A DNA stretch of 64,000 nt from an uncultured Lachnospiraceae bacterium (lineage in GTDB: Bacteria; Bacillota; Clostridia; Lachnospirales; Lachnospiraceae). The position numbers and the translations under genes are program-made. Below are positions 17,318 to 26,136 of this stretch, in pieces. The number at the start of each line of letters is the position of its first letter. Positions within the stretch are counted from its first letter, which is position 1. The stretch covers positions 1 through 64,000 of the forward strand of contig CANRMI010000003.1 of the NCBI GenBank assembly GCA_947631685.1, read 5' to 3'. Below the pieces are notes generated by a model, which saw nothing but the letters and a program-made list of their open reading frames with translations, searched no databases and was not told the DNA's origin.

Positions 17318-18205
17318 TTACCTGCAAAAACCTTTAAAAAAGCTGCATTCCTCATCATTGCAATACCGCGCGTCCTCCGAGCGCATATCGCAGTGGAACA
17401 CATGGGGCAGCCTGTTCTTCTTATCTCCGTAGAGCCTGTAAATAAAAGGCACGTCACAGTCCGCCAGTTTTTTCGCCATGCGGGGAGCCTGTTCCTTCAG
17501 GAAATCTCCGGTGGCGGTCATCAAAAATACCGGCGGAAAATGCTCCGTCACATGGTTAAGAACCGTGATCAGTTCCTGCTCCCTGGCGCTTCCCCTCTCA
17601 GGCAGGAACTCCTCCATTACCTTTCTGGTCTGTTCTTCCGAGGCCTCCTGCAGCGCCATCCTGTATTTGCCGCAGTTTAAAGCCACCGCCGTGGGGACAA
17701 ATCCCTCCGGTACCTGAAATGCATATTCTTTGGCATATTCCGCATTGGTACAGATGCAGGTATAGAGCCCCAGCAAATGTGCTCCCGCAGAATCCCCCAC
17801 ACCGAATACATGTTCCGTATCAAAGCCATATTCTTCTTCATGGGCAAACACCCAGGAAAATACCAGATTGGTATCTTCCAGGGGCGCGGGAAATTGAAAT
17901 TCCGGAGCCAGACGATAAGTAAAATTCACCACAGCAAACCCTCGTTTTGCCAGATCCATACAATAGAACTGATAGCGTTCTTTATCTCCATATACCCAGG
18001 CACCACCATGTACACTGACGATCACCGGCAGTTTCTTTCCCTGCGCCGCCTTCGGTCTGTAGACATCCAGCACCTGCCAGTCCTGATCGCTGCCGTAAAC
18101 AATATCGTCAAAACGCTGTATCTCCTCCGGCGTAGTCAGTCCGGCGTCCCGCACATCGTCTCCCGCCTTAAAGTTTCTCCTTATCATATCGCTGGTTTCC
18201 GACAT
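17318..18205 (-). CDS. Alpha/beta-hydrolase esterase (hormone-sensitive-lipase type)
   Basis: This 295-residue cytoplasmic enzyme has the oxyanion motif VHGGAWVYG near residue 65 and the nucleophile elbow GDSAGAH. The catalytic Asp is probably in TATGDFLK and the His in RLPHVFHCD. Such enzymes cleave acetyl or short acyl esters, often from plant xylan or from drugs. It is 18 bases upstream of nothing on its own operon apart from the Rpn-type gene (18224, same strand), which ends just before it. Confidence 0.85.
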   Translation of the reverse strand: MSETSDMIRRNFKAGDDVRDAGLTTPEEIQRFDDIVYGSDQDWQVLDVYRPKAAQGKKLPVIVSVHGGAWVYGDKERYQFYCMDLAKRGFAVVNFTYRLAPEFQFPAPLEDTNLVFSWVFAHEEEYGFDTEHVFGVGDSAGAHLLGLYTCICTNAEYAKEYAFQVPEGFVPTAVALNCGKYRMALQEASEEQTRKVMEEFLPERGSAREQELITVLNHVTEHFPPVFLMTATGDFLKEQAPRMAKKLADCDVPFIYRLYGDKKNRLPHVFHCDMRSEDARYCNDEECSFFKGFCR

Positions 18206-18223
18206 TTCAGTTTCCTTCCTCTC

Positions 18224-19165
18224 TCAATTTATAGTCTGTCTCTTCCCTTCTTTTTTCAGCTTGTCAAACAGGACTGTCTCATCTGGTCCGTACTTCGCGT
18301 AGGCCTCGCAGATCCAGTCGATCTCCGCCCTGCCTGCCAGAAGGTCCTCGGCTATCTTCTCCGGGTTCTCACCCTTTCGCAGCTTGCCGCAGACTAAGCG
18401 GATCAACAGACGGCGTTCTCCCTCTTCCAAGCCTTCCTCATACCGCACTTCCAGCGCATCGTCCATGTTAAACTGTGTGTACAGCATATTTTCCACCTCC
18501 GACCCATGCTTCTTCACAAAGTCCGAAAAGATATCCTCCCTGACACTGTCCTTTACCGCCAGGGTGACTGCCGTATCCCTGTCCATACCGTCATGCAGAT
18601 GGACCCTGACCCTCTCTATGAACCAGGCGTACTCATACAGCGGCCCGCACTCTTTTAGCACCTTGTGTCCCACCGGGAGATTGATGTTGATCATCCTTAC
18701 TTTCAATTCTAGCATAGGCTCTTCGGTTTCCGCAATATACCCGTCGGAAAGTTTTAATACTTTTTCTTCCGGTACCTCCCTGCTCCCGTTGTAGAAGAGG
18801 AAGAACTCCGGCGTCGGGATGGGGATCCTCCTCTCCCGGTAGAGGTTGCTCTCCTCTAGCAGCTTCTCCATGGTGCGCCCGTAGTAGAGCAGGCTCCGCA
18901 AGGGGATGTTCTCATTGACCGTGGACTGGTGCTCGCTGATAACCAGAATTCGGTCCTTTACGGTAAAGCCCAGATCGTTCTTTCTGGCCAGAAACAGCAC
19001 GCCCTCCAAGGTGGTAATCTTAATGTCCTCCGGGGAGGTTTCTTCCCCGGAGAGGGCGGTATAGAGCTTCGCGGCATTTTCCGGCTCGCTGAAAAGAGCG
19101 GTAAACACATCGGACTTATGCTCCCGGTTGGATAGCTGGGTTTCTTTGGTTCTGTCATCTGTCAT
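18224..19165 (-). CDS. Rpn-family (PD-(D/E)XK) recombination-promoting nuclease / transposase-like protein
   Basis: This 313-residue protein belongs to the PD-(D/E)XK nuclease 'putative transposase' family (Rpn group). The N-terminal KSDVFTALFSEPENA and the E-x-Q core VISEHQSTVNENIP fit, and the C-terminus is a helical, charged region with EGLEEGERRL. Known Rpn proteins in Escherichia coli cut DNA and raise recA-independent recombination; they typically occur in several copies per genome. A second copy begins at the left edge of the window (1-33), with the same 5' non-coding region. No terminal inverted repeats were found. Confidence 0.82.
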   Translation of the reverse strand: MTDDRTKETQLSNREHKSDVFTALFSEPENAAKLYTALSGEETSPEDIKITTLEGVLFLARKNDLGFTVKDRILVISEHQSTVNENIPLRSLLYYGRTMEKLLEESNLYRERRIPIPTPEFFLFYNGSREVPEEKVLKLSDGYIAETEEPMLELKVRMININLPVGHKVLKECGPLYEYAWFIERVRVHLHDGMDRDTAVTLAVKDSVREDIFSDFVKKHGSEVENMLYTQFNMDDALEVRYEEGLEEGERRLLIRLVCGKLRKGENPEKIAEDLLAGRAEIDWICEAYAKYGPDETVLFDKLKKEGKRQTIN

Positions 19166-19287
19166 AGGCAGACTCCTCCTGTGAAATTGTATTTTTGTCT
19201 TGAAAAATGCCGCAGAGATTGCGTAGAAAAATAGATTAGATCTTTCAAGAATAGGTTGATTGTAACAGAAAGGGACACATTTGTAAA
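19141..19287. repeat. Copy B of the Rpn 5' region (pairs with 11-156)
   Basis: Matches 11-156 closely, including the SD and about 120 bases before it. Differences are a few point changes and one- to three-base indels. Confidence 0.85.
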
Positions 19288-19316
19288 GTCATACTTTCCC
19301 TATAGTTCCATCATGC

Positions 19317-21866
19317 TCAAAATCTACTGACTTCCCCAAATAATTCATCATAACTATAGGTCACCTCTTCTATCTGTTCCTCTGCCCGGTCATAGGCTTC
19401 CCAATAAGGAGCCATCAGCTCTTCGGCCTGCTCTTTCGTCACCCTGAAAAACCAGCGGCCGCCGCTGCGTTCGTAAATTCCCTGTTCCCGCATAAGAGCA
19501 GTGATTTCTATTTTCTTATCTTCCTCCCTGTATTCCGGCAGCATGACCACATACAGGCTCACCTCATCATTGTACCAGTTGGTGACGATAAAGGTATTGA
19601 GTTCGACTTTTCCCTCCGCGTCCAATTGCTCATAGGATAAATATTTTCCGTCCCACGGCCAGGCGACCTTCCTGCTGCCAAGCAGAGAATACCAGCTTCC
19701 CTCCATCGCGTGCCATAAAAAGCATTCTTCTTTTTCCCTGTCATACCGAAAGATATATTGCGTCGCGTGGTGATACGGATTTCTGACACCCAGCTCCGGC
19801 GCTCCGTCCACGTCCACGTCGAAAAAATAGTACAGCTTTCGATCAGAAACAGGAAGGGACTCATCCCGAAACAGTTCCAGATCCTCCAAATCCTGAACAT
19901 CCTTTAAATAACATTGCTCCCCAGTTTCCATGTCCATAAAAGGAATTTCGTTATTGACTAATTTTAGAAAATACGCTTTATACTCATCATAACATTCCGG
20001 ATCTCCCTGTTCAAACGTCCCATAAAAAGAGATTTTCCCATACTCCTCTTTGAGAATATCGACCATTTCCTGACTGGCATAGGGCAGGTCAAAATCCTCG
20101 CGAAAATCCGTCCAGTGCTCATATATCCTTGCACCTTTCTCCGGAACATCAGACATAATATCCTGTAATTCACTATAAGAAATGAGAAAATGATATTCTT
20201 TTCCCGTCCGCATATCCTCTACAAAAAAGACGTCCAGACCTTTACCTGTCATACAATAATAAGTTCTGTATTCCGGATAGTTTCCCCTCCTGAGAAACAA
20301 ATCATCTGAAAAGCAGTCAAATCCCTTCTCTGTTTTCCTGAGCAGGAAAGATAATCTTAAGCAAAGTCGTTGGGAATCTACCGAAAACAAATCTTCCAAC
20401 TCCAGTTCTTCTCCCGTTTTTGAGGAATATAGTTTAGTCACATATTCCCAGCCTCCTGAATAACCGGAATTTGCAGCAAGATATTTTTCATACACAAGGC
20501 TGATATAGTCCTCCCCTGCATAGGCAGAAACACAAATGTATTTCCCATATAGAACTTCTGCCTCCATATCTTCTTTTTTGACATCTGCCAGAAACAGATT
20601 CTGTTCCTGGTAAAATTTCTCCGCATCTTCTCTGATCTTCTGATTAATGAGCTCTGCGGCAGGAACATCCGCCGCTATTTTCGGCACTGTAATGACCGTT
20701 ACCACAGTATGTCCCTGTCCGTCGTTATCCACATTTTCTGAATACTCAATGTCCGTATCCAAATACCCCTCCCGATAAAACGAGCTTTGCTGGGCAAACC
20801 CCTCCAATGACGTATTCACCGCTACCGGAGCATCCATATTTTCAAAGAGTTCCGCTTTTCCCTCTGTTCCCCCAAGGCAATGCCAAAGCTGACCTTTTCC
20901 GTCCTCAACAAATACCTTTGCGAATAATTCATCGTTTACAAAATAAACGGCATTATCTATTTTAGGAAATAGTGTAGGTTCCCCTGCGATTTTCACGGGA
21001 AGATGCAATGCCGTAAAAGTACCGTTTTTTTCATCATATCGAAAAGCTGTATACTCCTGCGAAGAGCAACACAGAACATAGATCCGGCCATGATGCACGG
21101 TATAATCACAGCCCGTCCAATCTCCTTCCGGTATCTGCACACAGGTTTCCTTTCCCGTTTCCTTATCCACCCTGATAATTTGTCCAGGAATTTCTCCTTG
21201 CTCTGCAGAGTAATAATACAGCGCCTCTTGGGTCGGAATAAAACATTCATAATGCGGATATTGCTGCAGCACTTTCCCTTCCTTGTCCATAGCCATGATC
21301 TGACGCTGTGCTTCATCTCCTGTCCGGTTTTCTGCATATATCAGATTCCCATCTGTGCAAATCCAATCACATTTCCCCTGATAAAGCTCTTTACATGTCC
21401 CTTCCAAGGTACAGGAAAAAATTCTGCCAATTCCGTTTTCTGCTTCCGATAAGCAAAAGAACATTTCTCCAACAGGAAAAAATCTCTCAATTTCTTCACT
21501 GCACACCATTTCCGGCTCACCGCCGTCCGTTCTGACCCTGTAGAGTGCGGAGCCCTCAGAAAGATCCGTAAAATACACCCAGTTGTCCAATATGTAAAGC
21601 TCCTTTACCGCATCCTGAACCAGACATTCCGCTTCTCTGCCGTTTTCTTTTGAACGGTACAAATAAAAGTTATCTGCCTCGCTTTGAAAATAATAATAAC
21701 CGTCCGCATAGGTAATCTGTGTGTAATCGGTCGGGCAGATATATGTTTCCAGCACACTTTTACCTGATTTCTGTCCTGCACAACTAAAAATGAATCCACT
21801 TACACATATCAATAAAAAAATTCCCTCAAAAAGCTTAATCCCAATATGTCTTTTATTGATCTTCAT
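19317..21866 (-). CDS. Large lipoprotein with DUF5050-like propeller and DUF3298-like region
   Basis: An 849-residue exported protein: basic start MKINKRHIGIKL, hydrophobic stretch and lipobox ending FSCAG, so it is probably lipid-anchored. Residues 35-360 are rich in YYF/YRS-type beta strands and look like a DUF5050-type beta-propeller. Residues 380-530 (TVVTVITVPKI, LINQKIREDAEKFY, GEELELEDLF) resemble the DUF3298/RsiV-like exported domain. The C-terminal 300 residues are not recognised. Function unknown. It is the last of a leftward run of exported proteins and debris. Confidence 0.75.
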   Translation of the reverse strand: MKINKRHIGIKLFEGIFLLICVSGFIFSCAGQKSGKSVLETYICPTDYTQITYADGYYYFQSEADNFYLYRSKENGREAECLVQDAVKELYILDNWVYFTDLSEGSALYRVRTDGGEPEMVCSEEIERFFPVGEMFFCLSEAENGIGRIFSCTLEGTCKELYQGKCDWICTDGNLIYAENRTGDEAQRQIMAMDKEGKVLQQYPHYECFIPTQEALYYYSAEQGEIPGQIIRVDKETGKETCVQIPEGDWTGCDYTVHHGRIYVLCCSSQEYTAFRYDEKNGTFTALHLPVKIAGEPTLFPKIDNAVYFVNDELFAKVFVEDGKGQLWHCLGGTEGKAELFENMDAPVAVNTSLEGFAQQSSFYREGYLDTDIEYSENVDNDGQGHTVVTVITVPKIAADVPAAELINQKIREDAEKFYQEQNLFLADVKKEDMEAEVLYGKYICVSAYAGEDYISLVYEKYLAANSGYSGGWEYVTKLYSSKTGEELELEDLFSVDSQRLCLRLSFLLRKTEKGFDCFSDDLFLRRGNYPEYRTYYCMTGKGLDVFFVEDMRTGKEYHFLISYSELQDIMSDVPEKGARIYEHWTDFREDFDLPYASQEMVDILKEEYGKISFYGTFEQGDPECYDEYKAYFLKLVNNEIPFMDMETGEQCYLKDVQDLEDLELFRDESLPVSDRKLYYFFDVDVDGAPELGVRNPYHHATQYIFRYDREKEECFLWHAMEGSWYSLLGSRKVAWPWDGKYLSYEQLDAEGKVELNTFIVTNWYNDEVSLYVVMLPEYREEDKKIEITALMREQGIYERSGGRWFFRVTKEQAEELMAPYWEAYDRAEEQIEEVTYSYDELFGEVSRF

Positions 21867-21952
21867 AAAGCAAATCGACCCCCATATTTTCTAATAAAAA
21901 CATTGCCTTTCCCCTCCATAACATGATATACGGTTGCCACTGATCTCTACTC

Positions 21953-22411
21953 TTAATTCGTTGAATAATTGTTCTCATCCCGCGTCATTTTCCATAATCC
22001 GCAGAAATCGACATAAATTGTGTCCGTATCCATCTCGTTTATTCTGTATACAGGATCTTTGATCCATGAAAAGCCGTTGTACATACCGAACAGATACATA
22101 TCCTGCGCATAAGAAAAGGTATTCTGTCCTATGTCTACGGGGCACCAGAAACAATCATCTTCATAGCATATGACAACAGTTCGTTTCAGCTCCTCGACCC
22201 CTACATCACTTATGTTTGAAATTCCGCCGTTATGAATATTGTTGCTTTGATCCAGCTCTACAATTCGGTCTGCAAAACGCCATTGTCCGTAGATGTGTTC
22301 TTCCAAAAATGCTCTATCCTCCTCTGACAAAGCATCCGTTTCCTCTTCCGAAGATTCTGCTCTGTATTCCGCAGGAATTTCCTTTTGCGCTGCACCGTTT
22401 TCCTGTCCGCT
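21953..22411 (-). pseudogene. Continuation of the upstream lipoprotein after an in-frame TAA
   Basis: The frame is the same as that of 22412-23839 and follows its TAA directly, with no other stop until 21953. It reads SGQENGAAQ..., then an acidic linker, then FLEEHIYGQWRFADRIVEL and DTIYVDFCGLW. The ORF track offers only a TTG at 22330 with no SD. It is best read as the C-terminal domain of a protein of about 630 residues that a single stop codon now splits. Native read-through or an unrecognised start cannot be excluded. Confidence 0.6.
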
Positions 22412-23839
22412 TTACCCTTTCGTACTAAACACTTCTCCCTCTGACAAGACAAATTCTCTCTGTGGCAAAAGTATCCATGCGTTGATCGGCTTTGCCTCGC
22501 CTCCCTCAAGCAGCACCGCGTTCAGCAGATAACTATAATCCGAAACATAATATAGGCTGAAGGTCAGCGTTTTACCATCTATCTCCTTGAACCACATATC
22601 TACCAGTCTAAGGACAAGAGGGTGACTTCCTTCATCGATACTTAACTGTTCTAATTCCTGTAACATATTTGTTTTGGAATCCATAAGAGAAAACCTTATC
22701 TCATATCCGTTAGATTCCCTGCACCACTGTATATAAACAGGGAATCCCAGATTGGCGACATCGGCCTGATATACCTCGGTGGAAGGATATTTAAGATTAT
22801 CTGTATCAATGTCCGTGACCTTTATTTCATCCCCCCTGACGCACGGTTGAAAATAGCGGCTTGCATAGCCGTCAGCAATATCCCAATATTCTGCCTTGCT
22901 CTGCAGCAGCTCTATATAATTTCCCAGCCCCGGGAATTCCGGAGAGGAGTCCTGTTCTTCCCATAGATACTCTTTCGGCAGATAATAGATGGAAAGATTA
23001 TCAACAGCAGCGTTTTCCCCGATTTTGTATATTCTCATCCCAATTGTTCCAACATCATCATGAAAGTCGGCTGAAATACCGTTGTCTAATAGAAAAACGT
23101 AATAAAAATCGTTTTCATATTTTATGAGTCTGCCCCCGGCCTGGCTTATTTCAAACTCTATAATGGTATGGAAACTACCATCCTGATACTCCGTGAGCCG
23201 TACAGACAGCGCACCGTCAGAGCCCCCCGATTTCCATTCAAACAAATAACGATTCCCCTCCATATGAAATATGTCTCCAATATCACAGGGTGCATCTGTC
23301 TGTTCGGATAGTAATTCGATGGCCGCATGTCGGTCTTCCAATTGTTCTTTCGCCGCTTCTACTTCCGGAAAAGCTGTAATTAAATCCTCCAAGCTCATTT
23401 CATATTCATTTGCGCCCAGATCCGCCAGTACTTTTTGATATGCGCTGTCCGCTTTTCTGATATCGGGACCGACAGAATGATAAAATGCTTCCTCCAAAAG
23501 TATCACCAATCCGTCTGGGATAACACCATGCTCACTCACCATTGCCTCGAAGGATCCTTGTGCGGCTTCCGCCGAATCACAGATTTCTTCCCGTATCATG
23601 TCTTCTACCCACCGTGCAGAAGTAAAGGCCCTGATACTCAACAGATCATGGTCGAGAAGTGCTGTTGCCTGCTCTATATCCATCTGCGCAAGGTTCTCAT
23701 CTTCTGCCGGCCTGCTTTCCGAAACAATCTCACTTGCAGTATCCTCTGTTTCATATGGTTCATTTTCGACAATACCGCACGCACTTGGTATTAGGCATAG
23801 CAATAGCAGTATAACAAGTCGCTTACATTTTGTTTTCAT
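22412..23839 (-). CDS. Lipoprotein of unknown function (probably truncated by a stop)
   Basis: A 475-residue exported protein with signal MKTKCKRLVILLLLCLIPSAC; the lipobox Cys is residue 21. The mature part is acidic, with helical N-terminal third and beta-rich remainder. I do not recognise a named domain. The TAA at 22412-22414 is followed in frame by another 153 codons of protein-like sequence, so the present end may be a mutation. Confidence 0.75.
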   Translation of the reverse strand: MKTKCKRLVILLLLCLIPSACGIVENEPYETEDTASEIVSESRPAEDENLAQMDIEQATALLDHDLLSIRAFTSARWVEDMIREEICDSAEAAQGSFEAMVSEHGVIPDGLVILLEEAFYHSVGPDIRKADSAYQKVLADLGANEYEMSLEDLITAFPEVEAAKEQLEDRHAAIELLSEQTDAPCDIGDIFHMEGNRYLFEWKSGGSDGALSVRLTEYQDGSFHTIIEFEISQAGGRLIKYENDFYYVFLLDNGISADFHDDVGTIGMRIYKIGENAAVDNLSIYYLPKEYLWEEQDSSPEFPGLGNYIELLQSKAEYWDIADGYASRYFQPCVRGDEIKVTDIDTDNLKYPSTEVYQADVANLGFPVYIQWCRESNGYEIRFSLMDSKTNMLQELEQLSIDEGSHPLVLRLVDMWFKEIDGKTLTFSLYYVSDYSYLLNAVLLEGGEAKPINAWILLPQREFVLSEGEVFSTKG

Positions 23840-23859
23840 CTTTCCATTTTAATACTCCT

Positions 23860-24126
23860 TTAAAAATTTCCCAAAATTTACTTGTCACAGGAATATCTAT
23901 GATTTGTATAAATCCCCCATATCTGCATATCAAAACTGCCTTATCCGTTAGACCACTTCTCCGCATACATTGCGTTCCGCTGGCATGGGCAGTCTGTTCT
24001 CGTATAAGTTCTCCGGACACATACAGGAACCAAAATTGTGAATGTTCCATATCGACATTTGATTTTCGAGCCGCGGAGCACATACTGCTGCGTGGCAAAG
24101 TCATGATATGACTGATATACATTCAT
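23860..24126 (-). pseudogene. Degraded PAAR-like (DUF4280-like) gene
   Basis: The first 20 codons read MNVYQSYHDFATQQYVLRGS and then KIKCRYGTF, the start of a PAAR-like DUF4280 protein. After a frame change the end reads AVLICRYGGFIQIID, which matches the usual second half. The middle is missing. Such proteins sharpen or cap contractile and secreted toxin systems. The ATG overlaps the stop of the fragment at 24126-24260 (TGATG). Confidence 0.55.
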
Positions 24127-24260
24127 CAATTCACATAAATCATCTTCATTTCATCTTCCAACCGCAAAGGACTATTTATCATCTTCCCAGCCAACTCCTC
24201 AGCTAGTTTGCCCAAATTTTCACAAAACAGATTCCAGTCATCCAAAAGCAAACGTTCCAT
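24126..24260 (-). pseudogene. 5'-truncated copy of the small immunity-like gene at 25713
   Basis: This 44-codon remnant includes LLLDDWNLFCENLGKL and KMINSPL, near-identical to the middle of the gene at 25713-25958. The DNA also matches closely over about 110 bases (24150-24260 against 25775-25880). The first 40 or so residues and the last dozen are absent. Confidence 0.7.
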
Positions 24261-24319
24261 GTATATTCTTCCCTATATTCCTGTCATATGTTGCTAAAAC
24301 CAATTTCCCAAAATTAATT

Positions 24320-25627
24320 TCATTTCTTCATAATCTTGTCCATTTTAATACCGCCTATGTTGGATGATATGATTTCCCATCCGTTGTCAGGGAAAAGCTC
24401 AAGATTATTCTCGTTGTACCTGCTCCAACAGCTTTCTTCATCAAACCATACCGCTCCTGTTTCACAATCGATTGGCGTTTCTTCCACTATATCTCCAGTC
24501 TCCGAATAAATTCGTTCGTAATAACCTAAGTATGACAGAGATTCTGAAGCCGGATATTCATTCCCATCATAACAAGCCTGCAGTCTCCTGACTCTTCTCC
24601 ACTCTCCATTCAGAAAACAATACATATCCATAATGAGACGTCCATAGCGATCTTTTCCCGTAAAAGATATAAGAGATGACAATTCCTGATTCCAAAGCGG
24701 GCACTTCCATTCGCCGCTCGCTCCGTCCTGCTCCTGCCATAACCAAGGGAACATCGTTTCTTCATATGTACATGTTTCCTGCTTCCATATTAACGTAAGC
24801 AGACTCGTCCGTCCACTCAGCGCATCCATTCCCCAGTCGTCGCTAAACGCAAAGACTATATCCGCTAAACCGTCCCCCGAAACATCCATCAGCCAATGTA
24901 CTTCTTCATATACTACAGGATAATTGACCAGAACTTTTTCCGCGACCACATCATTCTTTGCGTCTTTTACAGTCAGACGGTAATCCGCATACAATCCGCC
25001 CGTAATTAATCCAATATCATAGACAGGCGAAATTCGTTCAAAAGCAATATCATACATTTGTTCTCCCAAAAAAGTATTCTCTGTCCACACGGTACATGGT
25101 AATCCTGTCCCGCCGGATTGCAAGCTTTCTTGCGAAGATATAATCAGCTTTCCGCGGCAATTACCGAACGACATGACATCGACAGCACCAGCATCCGCCC
25201 CACCCCAAAAGGTAATCGGTATATGTATCTCCTCTGTTTCATCAGATTTACCATCTGCATACTGGATATATAGTTCTCCAGCGCATTCCATTTTAATCTC
25301 TGTAATATTTCCATACACATCCGGCAAATAGTAAATCTCATTTTGGTCTATATCCTGAATCGCAATAAAATTACGCCCTGTAAAGTCATTTGCAAAGTAT
25401 CCATATAAGCCGCATATATCTTCATTATTAGGCACGTGATATGCAATAACATGATTTCCCAGGTCAATTATATTGCTGTCCACAAATACAGCTTCTGGTA
25501 AAATAGTTTCCTTTTGCGTCGGTTCCTGCGATAGCAAAGCCTCTTTATATCGAATGATTTTCCACTGGATAAAAGCCACAATACAAACGCAAGCAGCAAT
25601 TACACAAACAATTTTAGCCTTTTTCAT
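24320..25627 (-). CDS. Membrane-anchored extracellular protein, unknown function
   Basis: A 435-residue protein with one N-terminal membrane helix (about residues 5-22), the rest outside the cell. It contains DVSGDGLADIVFAF, a FG-GAP/VCBS-like calcium-binding loop, which suggests beta-propeller repeats. No enzyme motif seen. It lies in the leftward run of exported proteins between two copies of the immunity-like gene. Confidence 0.7.
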   Translation of the reverse strand: MKKAKIVCVIAACVCIVAFIQWKIIRYKEALLSQEPTQKETILPEAVFVDSNIIDLGNHVIAYHVPNNEDICGLYGYFANDFTGRNFIAIQDIDQNEIYYLPDVYGNITEIKMECAGELYIQYADGKSDETEEIHIPITFWGGADAGAVDVMSFGNCRGKLIISSQESLQSGGTGLPCTVWTENTFLGEQMYDIAFERISPVYDIGLITGGLYADYRLTVKDAKNDVVAEKVLVNYPVVYEEVHWLMDVSGDGLADIVFAFSDDWGMDALSGRTSLLTLIWKQETCTYEETMFPWLWQEQDGASGEWKCPLWNQELSSLISFTGKDRYGRLIMDMYCFLNGEWRRVRRLQACYDGNEYPASESLSYLGYYERIYSETGDIVEETPIDCETGAVWFDEESCWSRYNENNLELFPDNGWEIISSNIGGIKMDKIMKK

Positions 25628-25712
25628 AAAACTACCCTTTATTTATTTTCACTATTTGTTATCTCTTATTCTGGAAATAATAAATAATAATTTTCTTTAA
25701 ATTTCTTCCAAT

Positions 25713-26017
25713 TTAAAGGTGCCGCAAAACGCCAACCTCCCACATATAATCTCCATAGAATATCTGAATTTCATCTTCCAACTGCAACGGGCTATTTATC
25801 ATCTTCTCGGTCAAGTCCTCAACTAATTTGCCCAAATTTTCACAAAACAGATTCCAGTCATCCAAAAACAAATTTTGATAAAGTATATCTGGCGTCCAGT
25901 ATCTGCAAGACATATTGTCATCAAAATATAGCGTATCATTACTCATTGCTACAAGCATTTCATATAACTTCCGGTATGCTCACTGCTTCGTAATCGACTG
26001 AAAATGAAATATTTCAT
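25713..26017 (-). pseudogene. Small immunity-like gene, probably frameshifted near its start
   Basis: The ORF track gives 81 residues from 25958. An ATG at 26017 with a nearby AGGG gives MKYFIFSRLRSSEHTGSY in another frame; joining it to KLYEMLVAMSNDTLYF after one frame change gives a natural-looking acidic protein of about 100 residues. The stop of an upstream remnant overlaps that ATG (ATGA), supporting it as the true start. A truncated second copy lies at 24126-24260. Small acidic proteins repeated beside PAAR-like genes are often immunity proteins; this role is inference. Confidence 0.5.
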
Positions 26018-26136
26018 TTTTCCCTGTTCTTTTGCAACCTGTTGTTCTGCAGCATCCATTCTTCCAACTCTATATACTTTTCCTCTTCCACAATCAGTTC
26101 AGAATCTTGGCAGTAGTCCCAAATAGGTCTGCGTAA
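26014..26136 (-). pseudogene. 3' remnant of a gene, coupled to the small immunity-like gene
   Basis: A 40-codon open stretch ends in ELIVEEEKYIELEEWMLQNN and RLQKNREK, then TGA. It has no start. It overlaps the 3' end of the RCC1-type gene in another frame, and its stop overlaps the ATG at 26017 (ATGA). It looks like the tail of a lost gene that once preceded the immunity-like gene. Confidence 0.4.
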
